DNA of 64,000 nucleotides from Tribonema minus (GCA_017506865.1 JAFCMP010000542.1:124001-188000); one strand, 5' to 3'. Shown: positions 23,901 through 33,484, counted from the first letter of the stretch. Program-made: numbers and translations. Notes: a model not told the origin generated them from the letters alone.

Positions 23901-25029
23901 GCTTGCGAAATGGCGCAGACTTGAAGAGTGCAGATATGCTGCAAGACAGCTCGTTAAAGGTCGCCCCACAATGCGCTGAGAGCGGTCTTGACCCTGTTTG
24001 ACCTCATCAACAGTGCTCAACACGGCAAGCGCGCATCGCACCATCGCCTGCAGCACGCTCACGCGACGCGAGCACTCACCCCAACACACTCTGTGCCTAG
24101 ACGGTGTCTTCCTGGTAGTGACGCGTTGTCATTGCCCTCAGCAAACCATCGCACTGAACGCATACCCACACGTTCTCTGCGCTGCAAACGGAACACACGC
24201 GCGCAGCGCCGACATGCCGTGGGAGGACCTGCTGGACTGGCGCTCGAGCGCCGTGCGCGCCGAAAGCGCGCTCGCCCTCGCAGACCTCAGCGAGAACGCC
24301 ATCGCCGCCATGCGCGACCTCTCCCCGCACCGCAACCTCCACACCCTGCTGCTGGCGCACAACGCCATCGCCGAGATCCGCGGCCTGAGCGCGCTGCGCT
24401 GTCTCACGCGCCTCGACCTCAGCCACAACCGCCTGACGCAGACCACCGGGTTAGAGGGGCTGCCACTAGTGGAGCTCGACCTGTCGCACAACGCGATCGC
24501 CGCGGTGCGCGGCCTCGCGGCGCCGGAGTCGGGCAACGGCTGCGCGCCGCCGCTGCTGCTGCGCCGCCTGAACCTCGCCGACAACTTCATTATTGAACTC
24601 TCGGGCCTGCAGCGCTGCGCGTCGCTGGTGACGCTCGACCTCAGCGGCAACGCTCTCAGCGCGCTGCGCCAGGTGGAGTGGCTGCGGGACTGCGCCGTTC
24701 TCCGGGAACTGTCCCTGGCGCGCACCGCCGCGGCGGAACAAGAGTGGTACCGGCTGCGCGTGCTCCTGCGACTTCAAGGGTTGACGCTCCTCGACAGCGA
24801 GCCCGTGTCGCCTCAGGAGAAGGTCGAGGCGCTGAATCTGGCGGGGGGGGAGGGGAGCGATCTCGCGAATCGGCAGGCGCTGTTCCGAGGAACGTTCCAG
24901 GAACATGAGGCGCAGTGGTGCGATCTGCTGCCGCCGTACCAGGAGCCGGAGCCGGCGCCTATGGGGCTGGAGGGCAATTGCGCAGTGCTCAGGCACCAGC
25001 GCACTGCAAGTTCAATTTCAAGTTGCTGA
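20948..25029 (+). CDS. IQ-motif and leucine-rich-repeat protein (LRGUK/LRRIQ-like), three exons
   Basis: Exons 20948-21082, 22690-23063 and 24207-25029 give 443 residues in frame. The first IQ motif is at residues 9-26 (AAAKIQSLQRGRVARTR) and the second is at about 51-67 (AATLIQSRVRTRLAQKR), so calmodulin-type light chains may bind. SDS22-type LRRs follow from about residue 100 (LQTLDVSDNALTEL, LHTLLLAHNAIAEIRGL, LTRLDLSHNRLT, LVELDLSHNAIAAVRGL). They end with an LRR-cap-like LTLLDSEPVSPQEKVEALN, which resembles LRGUK/LRRC23 proteins of axonemes. This suggests, but does not prove, a ciliary or cytoskeletal scaffold. Intron 1 needs a GC donor (CAG|GCAAGA) to keep frame; the alternative GT sites do not fit the exon 2 phase well. 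Both edges of exon 2 and the end of exon 3 have tandem copies. The stop at 25027-25029 lies within the first repeat unit. Confidence 0.75.
22395..22650 (+). repeat. Three upstream copies of an acceptor plus the IQ-coding 5' end of LRR exon 2
   Basis: The real exon starts at 22690 with GAGGAGCAGGGCGGCGCAGC. Upstream copies of this start, each preceded by a C-rich tract ending in CAG, lie at 22599, 22504 and 22403. The spacing is 91-101 bp and the 22403 copy is the most diverged. Each copy is followed by about 35 exon-like bases, then by CCTACTTA-type intron sequence. Confidence 0.9.
23075..23390 (+). repeat. TTAGGG-like intronic repeats enclosing a copy of LRR exon 2 3' end
   Basis: Degenerate GGGTTAGGGTTAGGG blocks occupy about 23075-23138 and 23230-23390. 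Between them, 23139-23226 repeats the last roughly 85 bp of exon 2 (from TTCCTGTGCGAGCTGCACGC) including the GACGTCAG|GTGAGG donor, with few substitutions. The copy could act as an alternative donor. Confidence 0.85.
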
Positions 25030-25625
25030 ATGTGAAATTGGGCTCTGCCTTTCTCTCACTTTCCCGTTTGTTGAGATGTCTGTCACGGAGCCCGTGCTGA
25101 TGGGGCTGGAGGGCAACTGCGCAGTGCTCAGGCACCAGCGAATTGCAAGTACTATGTCAAGTTGCTGAATGCACGCAGTGAGTGTAATTGGGCTCTGCCT
25201 TTCTCTCACTTTCCCGTTTCAGATGTCTGTCGCAGAGCGCATGCCGATGGGGCTGGAGGGCGATTGCGCAGTGCTCAGGCCCCAGCGCACTGCAAGTTCA
25301 GTTTCAAGTTGCTGAATGCACGCAGTGAGTGAAATTGGGCTCTGCCTTTCTCTCACTTTCCCGTTTGTTGAGATGTCTGTCACAGAGCCCGTGCTGATGG
25401 GGCTGGAGGGCAACTGTGCCGTGCTCAGGCACCAGCGAACTGCAAGTTCAATTTCAAGTTGCTGAATGCACGCAGTGAGTGAAATTGGGCTCTGCCTTTC
25501 TCTCACTTTCCCGTTTCAGATGTCTGTTGCAGAGCGCATGCCGATGGGGCTGGAGGGCAATTGCGCAGTGCTCAGGCATCAGCGAACTACAAGATCAATT
25601 TCAAGTTGCTGAATGCATGCAGTGC
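24950..25625 (+). repeat. Five-unit tandem repeat of the 3' end of LRR exon 3
   Basis: The segment ATGGGGCTGGAGGGC occurs at about 24961, 25100, 25247, 25396 and 25543, so the unit is about 140-149 bp. Each unit reads MGLEGNCAVLRHQR and ends at a TGCTGA stop, followed by AATTGGGCTCTGCCTTTCTC and a CCGTTTCAG or CCGTTTGTTGAG segment. Units 3 and 5 retain a pyrimidine-rich CAG acceptor. Units 2-4 carry CGCAGTGAGTG, a good donor consensus. Confidence 0.9.
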
Positions 25626-26543
25626 GCTGTACCTGAGCGTGAAGTTGGGCTCTGCCTCGCTCTCACTGTCCCTTTCGTTCGGATGTCTGTTGCACGCTGC
25701 ATGAAGGTTGAGTGCGCTTTGACATATGCAGCATACAGTATACAGTACCATCATGATACGGAAGTCAACGTGTGCATGTTTAGCATTTGCTTCTGCACCA
25801 TAATTGGCATGTTATTTGTGATATGTCCTTACTACAAAAGTGGGCAAGCTTGAACTTGAGCTCAGCATCACGATGTCAGTGTTCTGCCTTATGAACCTCG
25901 GAAGAAGTGCCACTGACACAGCGTGCATGTTGTGCCACGGCAATATACATGGTCGTAGGCAGAAAAGGAGTTGATTGACATTTCTAGTGCTACTTTGGTA
26001 AAAACTGACATTACACCAAGAGTATTGAACCCCCCCCGGGCCGCACACCATGGGCTGTTTCCCGTAGTGGCAATATTGATGTTGCATCAGTGCTTGACAT
26101 CAACTTGTACCACAGCTATGTTGTGCTTGTGTGATGTATGTGGCTGGTGATGTATGCGACACGGGAGAGTCAACAGCACTCGAAACGCGCATCCTAAACG
26201 CACAGTCCCACAACAGATGCCGCACCACATACTTGAAGTATCCTGAACCTCGCCACTGTTGTCAGCACATATTGCTAGGGAGGAAGGAGCCAACAAGTCC
26301 AGCATACAGCCGTGCTACGTCCAATGACTGAACGCAACAAACAGCCGTATCAATTGTATGTGTGGGAACATGCGATTACACATGGTGCCCTGGCCATGAC
26401 CTTCGAAAATTCACAAGATTTGCTGCATGCTACGGCTGTGAAGTGCATGGGCATTGAGCATGCAAGAACAAGCGCTAAACAGGGCACAAAGGTACCGTAC
26501 AACAGACGCGTGGCCACGTAATTTCAGCAAGAAAGTACATGTA
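25626..26543. other. Intergenic stretch before the retroelement fragment
   Basis: The end of the tandem repeat fades out by about 25690. I find no recognisable gene. A CCCCCCC run lies at about 26031. Confidence 0.35.
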
Positions 26544-27283
26544 AACGAGCCCATGTACTCCACAACGGCTTCGTTCGATGGCCTATCCTGGCAGCTGGCC
26601 GTCAAACGCGCCATCGGAGTAGAGGAGCAGACGGCAGGCTGCAAGCTGTGCGGGAAGTCGCCGGGCGGCACCCTGCATGCACGGCTGTGTCAAGCGCCAC
26701 GCGTCAAGGCGCACGACACCATTGTCCACAATAGCGTCAAGAGGGCCACGCAGCGCCTCCTGCGGCAATACCTCAAAACGGGACTGGTGGACGAGGACTA
26801 CACGCCGTTTCTGGGGTCCGCCGGGCCGCCGGGGAGTCGCAGGATGGACATCGTGCTGCCTGCCGACGCCTTCCCGGTGACCGGCTACGACGACCCGACA
26901 CGCCACCTACCGCTCATGGTGGACGTTACCTGCTTCGAGGCACAGGTGGCGTCGCGGGCGGCGAAGACTGCAGCAGACCCCGAGCGATGCTGCCGCGACC
27001 AAGAGGCCGCCAAGACTACCCACTATTCTGGTCATTATGATCAGAATTGCTACAAACTTGCCACATTGGCAATAGGGTCATTTGGCAGCATCGGGGAGCA
27101 GGGGCGGAAGCTGCTGGAGGCTGTGGCGACGGAGTATGCCAGCAGGATGTCAGTGCCCGGAGGAGCGCGCCCTAAAGCTCTCAAGGGCATCGCCCTGGCG
27201 CGCTTACGCTCGGCACTGTCGGCAGCGCTCCACATGGCGTACTCTGGCCGTGTCATGACACACATGGCAGAATCCAGGGGGGG
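26544..27283 (+). mobile_element. 3' fragment of the non-LTR retrotransposon (740-bp near-identical copy)
   Basis: These 740 bp match 31879-32618 of the full element, offset by 5335 bp; I noticed only one substitution (27014 G versus 32349 A). The fragment encodes the C-terminal zinc-knuckle-like CKLCGKSPGG and the restriction-like endonuclease region (RRMDIVLP, VDVTCFEAQ), in a frame open from 26454 to 27335. It begins abruptly at AACGAGCCC, directly after AAAGTACATGTA, which resembles the element's own tail, and it ends in a G run. This suggests a 5'-truncated insertion or recombination product. The near-identity implies a recent origin. Confidence 0.85.
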
Positions 27284-27343
27284 ACAAGTACTTGCGGATA
27301 GGTATGTAGCTGTAGCATGTAGCACCATGGCGTAGCAGAGATC

Positions 27344-29530
27344 ATGAAAAGAATATCATGGCGGCGGCGGGAGGCCCGTATTGCCAACTCTGAATCAGCG
27401 CAGAAATGCAAGGAATCCGATCTAGCGTGCGCACAAGCGCAGGATATTAGCACCAGTGCTGCAGATGGCAATGGCGCTTGTCAACAGGACGATGGCACGA
27501 GTGGCAGCAGCAGAGCAACTGGAGACGGACGCGCAGCGCACAAACGCAAGAGGGTACAGAATGACGGTTGGTCAATTTCCGATCAAACAGGCGAAGGGGA
27601 GCACACGGGCGGGCAAAGTGCAGTCAAGCGCTCTAGAACAGGTCATAACAGTCTGGAACAGCAACCTCTGATGCTAGACGACGAAGCTGGAGGTGGAGGC
27701 AGTGCGGACCCGGAGTACAAGTGCAACTTATGCGACCTCGTGGTGAAGAAGGGCATGTCGCTGCTCTCGTTACAGCAGAGGTTAAACGCCCACATCGCGG
27801 CGAAGCACCAGCGCAAACACCACAGTGGGACAGCAACAACGTTCCTGGAGCGCTCCGACCTCAGCACGTCGCACTTGCAAACCATCTACACCGAGTGTGC
27901 CTTGTGCAAAAACCTGTTTCATGCCAACAAGACATTCAGAGTGGACAGCAGCGATGCCAGCGCGGGCAAGCACTGCCGCAAATGCAGGCCTATCACTTCA
28001 CCCGCTGCAGTGGCGGCAACATTGTCAACAACAGCATCAGCAGCACCGCTAGCACCTGATGCATCGACGGCAACAGCTACCACGTCGCTGCCACAGCAGC
28101 AACCGGCGTGCACACCCATCGGCAACCCCTACGCAAAGGGACCAGCGCACGCGCAGCAGGCACCTGCTGCTCAGGCTGGTGGCAGCAGCTCCTCCGGCAG
28201 CTCGAAGAGGCCGGAACGTGGGGGCAGCAGTGCTACACGAGGGGGTCGGGGTCGCAGTGGAGGGCGCGGACGTGGCAATGGAGGACGCGTTCGCAGCGGC
28301 AGCAATGATGCAGACATCAGCAGTAGCAGAGCGACTAGCGGCAGCAGAACCGGAGGCGGCAGCAGCAGCGGTGCCGGCGGCGGCAGTGCAGCCGGTACTA
28401 AGGACAGCGGCGCTGGCAACGGCCGCAGCAGTGATGCCAGCAGCCGCAGCGGCGGTGCTAGCAACAGCGGCAGTGGCGCGCGAACTCAAAACGGCCGCGG
28501 TGGCCGTGGCAGCGGTCGCAGCAGCGACAGCGGCGGACGAGGCTGTGGTCGTGGCGGCCGCGGCGGCGGCGGAGGGGGCCCCAGAGCGGCAGGTGCGGCG
28601 ACAGCAGCGGCAGCGCCAGGCCCTGCAGGCGCAGCAGGTGGGGCAGGTGGGCTTTTCACGTGGACCATCTCAACCCCCGCAGTCGCAGCAGTGCTTGACA
28701 GCATCAGCCTCGATGAGCTGTGCAAGCTGCAGTTCGCGACAACTAGAAGCCTTGCTAGACCACGCAATCGTCGCTATGTGGGAGCTGCACTGGAGAACGC
28801 AGCAACACATCTGTTGGCACACACAATGACGATGTTCGTCAATGCGGCGCGGGAGCCAGATTCCGCAGGGCGGGTGCAGCGACTGCAAAGATCCACGATT
28901 CTACACCACCTCATGCCATCACTCATCACCTCCACCGATGGCGCACCTGGCATCACTCGCTCCGACAGAATCAGAATGTTGGCACGCGGTGAGCTTGACC
29001 GGTTGGTGCCAGCGCTCCTCGCACACGCGCGTGCGCACCGGCGCTGGCGCGCGCGCCAGCAAACGGAGGCAGCGATCAACGCCTACGTCCTACAGTGCAT
29101 GGGCACACGGGGGGGCTACAGCAGGCAGCGCGTTTCCTTCAGCCCAAAACGGTGGCGATACCTGATGATGACTGCTTTGCCGCCATGCAGTCCAAACACC
29201 CCCCCGCTGCGCCAGGGGAACAACTCCATGAGCTATCCGGCATGGTTGATCAGCTTGTGGCGAAAGCAGCCGACATGCCAGCAGAACTCAGCCTGTTACA
29301 GGGGGAGGGAATTGAGCCAGAGACGGTTGCCAAGCTCATCCAGCGAGCAAGCCCTTACAGTGGAGCAGGCCCATCGGGGCTGCGCTACAGCCACCTGCAG
29401 GATGCGCTACGCACAAGCTGGGGACGGCATGAGTTTGCTGCTGTCCTCACACGGTGGCTTCAGACCGTTATGCGGGAGGCTGCGCGGCTGCCGGATGCCT
29501 TCTGGCAGTTGCATGGCGCGGGGCGCCTGA
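27344..29530 (+). CDS. Retrotransposon ORF, N-terminal part: zinc fingers and Gly/Ser/Arg-rich region
   Basis: This is a 728-codon frame. Residues about 125-155 contain CNLCDLVVKKG, a leucine-rich spacer and HIAAKHQRKHH, a C2H2-like finger. A further Cys cluster follows (CALCKNLFH, then KHCRKC). Codons for about residues 275-420 encode RGG- and GS-rich low-complexity sequence likely to bind RNA. A conserved region then resumes (FTWTISTPAVAAVLDSI). The reading probably shifts to the RT frame around the G7 tract at 29108-29114, and the remaining tail to 29530 is then out of frame. Such N-terminal fingers bind target DNA or template RNA in R2-type elements; that role is inferred here. Confidence 0.65.
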   Translation: MKRISWRRREARIANSESAQKCKESDLACAQAQDISTSAADGNGACQQDDGTSGSSRATGDGRAAHKRKRVQNDGWSISDQTGEGEHTGGQSAVKRSRTGHNSLEQQPLMLDDEAGGGGSADPEYKCNLCDLVVKKGMSLLSLQQRLNAHIAAKHQRKHHSGTATTFLERSDLSTSHLQTIYTECALCKNLFHANKTFRVDSSDASAGKHCRKCRPITSPAAVAATLSTTASAAPLAPDASTATATTSLPQQQPACTPIGNPYAKGPAHAQQAPAAQAGGSSSSGSSKRPERGGSSATRGGRGRSGGRGRGNGGRVRSGSNDADISSSRATSGSRTGGGSSSGAGGGSAAGTKDSGAGNGRSSDASSRSGGASNSGSGARTQNGRGGRGSGRSSDSGGRGCGRGGRGGGGGGPRAAGAATAAAAPGPAGAAGGAGGLFTWTISTPAVAAVLDSISLDELCKLQFATTRSLARPRNRRYVGAALENAATHLLAHTMTMFVNAAREPDSAGRVQRLQRSTILHHLMPSLITSTDGAPGITRSDRIRMLARGELDRLVPALLAHARAHRRWRARQQTEAAINAYVLQCMGTRGGYSRQRVSFSPKRWRYLMMTALPPCSPNTPPLRQGNNSMSYPAWLISLWRKQPTCQQNSACYRGRELSQRRLPSSSSEQALTVEQAHRGCATATCRMRYAQAGDGMSLLLSSHGGFRPLCGRLRGCRMPSGSCMARGA

Positions 29531-32500
29531 CGCCACTTGCAGAACAACAGGAAGATGGTACAGCTAAGCAGCGGCCCATCGTTTGCGGCGAGGTGCTGCA
29601 GCGACTATGCACTTCGGTGTACGTGGCAGACCGCAAAGACTTCCTGGCGGAGCTCCTTGAGCCAGACGGGCAGTATGGGGTAGCCGTCTCAGCAGGAGCG
29701 GAGAAAGCGGCCATGGCCGGCAAACTCGCGTATGAGCTCGGTCACTGGCAGTTCATGCTGGACCTCAAGAATGCCTTCAACATGGTGTTCGTCCTGGCGG
29801 CAGCGGAATGGGTAGCAGCACAGCTGCCGGACTTCCTCGACTACTTCATCGGCACATACGTTCGCACTCGGCCACGCCTGCTGTTCCAGCACGTTGACGG
29901 CTCCACGCGCATCATCATGTCTCAGCGCGGGTTTAAGCAGGGGGACCCCGCGGCACCGATGCTCTTCTGCGGCGCCATTGCTCAGTGCTTGAAACGGTTC
30001 AATGAGGCGGCGGCTGCGCAGCGCGCGCGGAGGCGGATGGGCGCCTACATGGACGATGCCAACGTCCGAACAGGCGCTTGCACGCTGACTCAGGATGACA
30101 TACAGGCGGTGGCGCAGCTCAAACAACACTTTGCGGAGGTGGGGCTGGAGCTAAACCTCACCAAGTCACGCGCGCTGCCTGGCAGGGGGCATGTGGTGAC
30201 AGACCACGAGCGGCAACTGCTGCAGCAGCTGGGCGTTCAGCTAGTGGGGGATACGGATGAAAATCAGAACCGTGGAGCTGTGTTGCTGGGGGTGCCGGTG
30301 GGCCACAGCAGCTTTGTGGACGCATGGCTGCGCAGGGAAGCGGGTGCAGGCGGGGCAGGGGCTCGATTTGCAGAGCGATGCGCGCGCCTGACATCTCCGA
30401 GGGCTATGTTCAGGTTACTGCGCTACTGCGTGGTGCCTCGCATGACGTACTGCCTGCGCACCATTCCCACTACGCAGACAGCGCCAGCCGCCAAGGAGTG
30501 GGATCGGGTCACGCAGTGGGTGCTTGAGCACTCAATGGGCCTGCAGCCACCAGGCCAGACCTGGCGCCAGTTTGAGCAAAGTGGGGCCCACTTCCATCTG
30601 GCAGCGCACGGCCCAGCCTTACAGCAAGCGCGACTCCCAACACGGCATGGCGGCCTTGGCATTACCAGCGCCTGCGACATCGCTGATGCTGCGTATGTGG
30701 CGGGCACGTTGCAAGCGCTGCAACCAGCACTCTCTGGATGGGCGGGGGTGCTGCAGCAGGCGGCTCCTCAAGCGGCTGCAGACAACGCTGCTGAGGATGC
30801 GGCAACACAAGCGGCACCGGCAGCAGCGGCAGCAGCACCAGCACCAGCAGCATCAGCAGCGGCAACTGTTACAGCGGCAGCGGCGGTTGCCAGTGGAGGC
30901 GCGACCGCCCCGGCAGCGGCAACTGCATCAGCGGCTGGCCGCGCTTATGGCGCAGCCATTCCGGCAACACACGACGCAGCTGCCGCTGGATCAGGGGCCG
31001 CGGCGGCAGCACAGGCGGCACCAGCGGCAGCAGCAGCAGCGGCGGCGCACGGCGCAACTACTCCGGCGGCAGCAGCAGCGGCGGCAGCAGCAGCTGCTCC
31101 AGCATCAGAGGCTGCTGCAGCAGCGGCAGCACATGTTGCACCTCAAGTGGCCTCGGCGGCATCACTAACTGCAGCATCAACAGCAGCGGCTGCGGGCATA
31201 GGCAATACAGCTGCTACAGGCCCTACTAGCCTAAGGGCTGCTGCAGCACCTGCAACAGGAGCAGCGTCGGCAGGCGGCGCCGCAACCGTGCCGGCTGCGA
31301 CAGCGGCAATGGCGGTGGCAGCGGCCAATGCGGCAGGTGCTGCACCAACACCTGCGGCAGCAGCAACACCACTGGCAGCAGCAGCAACGGCAGGCGGCAC
31401 AGCTGCAGCACCAGCGCACGCAGCAGCGGCAGCCGTCAATTCAGGCGCTGCGCGTTCCACACCAGCAATGCTACAAGGCGCAGCAGCAGCAGAGGTGGCG
31501 CGCCTGCCCCTCATGCAGACGATCGCCACAGCTGCCACATCTCTACGTGCAGCAACAGGTGACAAGCTGGAACATATACTGCCACCAGCGCTAACGCCAC
31601 TGCAGCAGCAACCACCTACGCAGCAGCCGCCGCTGCGGCCGACAGCAGGTGGTGGCACTGGTGCGGATGCTGCTTGCGTACTTGACGCCAGTGCTCTGCA
31701 GTTGCAGTGTAGCCTGAAGCGCCCCAATCAGAGTGCGCTTGCAGATGCCGTCGCTACCGAGCTTGCAGATAAGGTGGAGGCGGACCTGCAACAGCTGCCG
31801 CAGGGCACGCAACGCACGCAAGCACTTGCTCGATTCCGGTCGCAGCGCCACATGCACTCGATCGGCATGGCATTCCTCAACGAGCCCATGTACTCCACAA
31901 CGGCTTCGTTCGATGGCCTATCCTGGCAGCTGGCCGTCAAACGCGCCATCGGAGTAGAGGAGCAGACGGCAGGCTGCAAGCTGTGCGGGAAGTCGCCGGG
32001 CGGCACCCTGCATGCACGGCTGTGTCAAGCGCCACGCGTCAAGGCGCACGACACCATTGTCCACAATAGCGTCAAGAGGGCCACGCAGCGCCTCCTGCGG
32101 CAATACCTCAAAACGGGACTGGTGGACGAGGACTACACGCCGTTTCTGGGGTCCGCCGGGCCGCCGGGGAGTCGCAGGATGGACATCGTGCTGCCTGCCG
32201 ACGCCTTCCCGGTGACCGGCTACGACGACCCGACACGCCACCTACCGCTCATGGTGGACGTTACCTGCTTCGAGGCACAGGTGGCGTCGCGGGCGGCGAA
32301 GACTGCAGCAGACCCCGAGCGATGCTGCCGCGACCAAGAGGCCGCCAAAACTACCCACTATTCTGGTCATTATGATCAGAATTGCTACAAACTTGCCACA
32401 TTGGCAATAGGGTCATTTGGCAGCATCGGGGAGCAGGGGCGGAAGCTGCTGGAGGCTGTGGCGACGGAGTATGCCAGCAGGATGTCAGTGCCCGGAGGAG

Positions 32501-32682
32501 CGCGCCCTAAAGCTCTCAAGGGCATCGCCCTGGCGCGCTTACGCTCGGCACTGTCGGCAGCGCTCCACATGGCGTACTCTGGCCGTGTCATGACACACAT
32601 GGCAGAATCCAGGGGGGGGGGGCACATGGAGGAGGACGTAGGGGAGGACCCCGAGATGCCATTTGGCGGCGGCGGCGTTTGA
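29095..32682 (+). CDS. Retrotransposon reverse transcriptase with C-terminal restriction-like endonuclease
   Basis: This is a 1195-codon frame overlapping the upstream one. RT motifs in order: KQRPIVCGEV (about 158-167), FMLDLKNAFN (about 219-228), RGFKQGDPAAP (about 278-288), the catalytic YMDDAN (about 318-323), then LNLTKSRAL and the thumb. A highly alanine-rich stretch (about residues 545-795) separates the RT from the C-terminus. There follow a conserved block LNEPMYSTTASFDGLSW, a CKLC plus HARLC knuckle (about 962-978) and an endonuclease core with RRMDIVLP and VDVTCFE, then a lysine in KTAAD. These domains nick target DNA and prime reverse transcription on it. All main catalytic residues are visible, so the copy may be active if the upstream frameshift is tolerated. 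The true N-terminus is probably in the other frame. Confidence 0.85.
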   Translation: MHGHTGGLQQAARFLQPKTVAIPDDDCFAAMQSKHPPAAPGEQLHELSGMVDQLVAKAADMPAELSLLQGEGIEPETVAKLIQRASPYSGAGPSGLRYSHLQDALRTSWGRHEFAAVLTRWLQTVMREAARLPDAFWQLHGAGRLTPLAEQQEDGTAKQRPIVCGEVLQRLCTSVYVADRKDFLAELLEPDGQYGVAVSAGAEKAAMAGKLAYELGHWQFMLDLKNAFNMVFVLAAAEWVAAQLPDFLDYFIGTYVRTRPRLLFQHVDGSTRIIMSQRGFKQGDPAAPMLFCGAIAQCLKRFNEAAAAQRARRRMGAYMDDANVRTGACTLTQDDIQAVAQLKQHFAEVGLELNLTKSRALPGRGHVVTDHERQLLQQLGVQLVGDTDENQNRGAVLLGVPVGHSSFVDAWLRREAGAGGAGARFAERCARLTSPRAMFRLLRYCVVPRMTYCLRTIPTTQTAPAAKEWDRVTQWVLEHSMGLQPPGQTWRQFEQSGAHFHLAAHGPALQQARLPTRHGGLGITSACDIADAAYVAGTLQALQPALSGWAGVLQQAAPQAAADNAAEDAATQAAPAAAAAAPAPAASAAATVTAAAAVASGGATAPAAATASAAGRAYGAAIPATHDAAAAGSGAAAAAQAAPAAAAAAAAHGATTPAAAAAAAAAAAPASEAAAAAAAHVAPQVASAASLTAASTAAAAGIGNTAATGPTSLRAAAAPATGAASAGGAATVPAATAAMAVAAANAAGAAPTPAAAATPLAAAATAGGTAAAPAHAAAAAVNSGAARSTPAMLQGAAAAEVARLPLMQTIATAATSLRAATGDKLEHILPPALTPLQQQPPTQQPPLRPTAGGGTGADAACVLDASALQLQCSLKRPNQSALADAVATELADKVEADLQQLPQGTQRTQALARFRSQRHMHSIGMAFLNEPMYSTTASFDGLSWQLAVKRAIGVEEQTAGCKLCGKSPGGTLHARLCQAPRVKAHDTIVHNSVKRATQRLLRQYLKTGLVDEDYTPFLGSAGPPGSRRMDIVLPADAFPVTGYDDPTRHLPLMVDVTCFEAQVASRAAKTAADPERCCRDQEAAKTTHYSGHYDQNCYKLATLAIGSFGSIGEQGRKLLEAVATEYASRMSVPGGARPKALKGIALARLRSALSAALHMAYSGRVMTHMAESRGGGHMEEDVGEDPEMPFGGGGV

Positions 32683-32800
32683 GTGGTTGTCGTTGCGACA
32701 CTTTCAGACTGTCATACGACATGTAGATTCCTTACAGCTAGATGCCAATCATCTGGGCTTTTTCGCGCCCTGAGCGAGAATTAATAAAAAGTACATGTAA

Positions 32801-33484
32801 AACACACGCGCCACCGTAGCTGGGCACGACAACGCCCAACCGCTGAGCTTTGTCGACGACGTCTGTGACCGCAACGCCGCTAGCTGTGGGGACTGGCACG
32901 AAACCACGGAATACATACACCGGGAGAAGCTGCACTGAGGCAGAACACTGAGCATTGCTGCAATGTCCGCATGCGCTGCTAAAGGTCACACAGAAGTCAA
33001 CACCTCGCGTGCGCGAGCTACTGCGGTGCACCGGAGGCGTTGCCAGCCGTGGCTATGCTGCTGCAAGGGGGGGGCGTTGACCCCCCAATTTGAACTTGCA
33101 CACATGTACACGTGATTGGGCTGAGAGCACGAGGCCACGTTGAAGATGCTACTGCGGGCGCCACTTCTCTCTCCCAACAGCGCCACCGCAGCCTGCTGAC
33201 AGGTTGCATCTGCGGAGAGCAGCTGTGCGCCCAGGTGTTGTCGACAGCATGTCTTGGCACCTGAACGACACAACACCTGGGCGCACACTGCAAACGCTCT
33301 GTCTAGAAAAGCAAGGCGGCTGCTCAAGCGCTCCACTCGGATTGCTCCGCGGTGATCTTCAACTGTTGAAGACGCTGCCGCGAGCGCCACATCCCCCCCC
33401 CAATGCCCCCGCAGCCTACTAACAGTTGCAACCGCCGCCCGAGAGCAGCAAATGGTCTGTACAGGGGAGAGCGGAAGCGCCCCC
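32801..33484. repeat. Partial copies of the 3' end of the DUF707-like gene in its downstream flank
   Basis: GCTCCACTCGGATTGCTCCGCGGTGATCTTCAAC at 33329-33362 resembles the 3' coding end at 33490-33525 with substitutions. The following GCGAGCGCCAC plus a C-rich segment and GCAGCCT recur near 33157-33200 and 33380-33420. These are two degenerating tandem copies beyond the stop codon. The left part (32801-33130) shows nothing identifiable. Confidence 0.65.

Larger units (their letters stand above)
27284..32800 (+). mobile_element. R2/NeSL-type non-LTR retrotransposon with restriction-like endonuclease
   Basis: The element carries an N-terminal zinc-finger and RGG-rich region, a central reverse transcriptase and a C-terminal Cys-rich knuckle plus PD-(D/E)XK-like endonuclease. 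That is the layout of R2-superclade site-specific elements. No LTRs are seen. The 5' boundary is uncertain; the truncated copy ends at 27283. The 3' side contains GGGCTTTTTCGCGCCCTGAG and AATTAATAAAAAGTACATGT, and I place its end near 32800 without having identified a target-site duplication. Related 3'-end fragments occur near 49141-49215 and 51311-51390. Confidence 0.8.

Noticed and set aside
24950-25625. Regular repeat that could be taken for a CRISPR-like array
   Set aside because: The units are about 147 bp, contain exon sequence and splice-like signals, have no short repeat/unique spacer structure, and lie in a eukaryotic gene.
26454-27335. Independent host gene for an endonuclease domain
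   Set aside because: The sequence is a near-identical fragment of the neighbouring retrotransposon, and its start codon lies in unrelated flank.
31143-31727. Alanine-rich minus-strand frame opposite the retrotransposon
   Set aside because: It is a shadow of GCN/NGC repeat sequence in the RT polyprotein linker.
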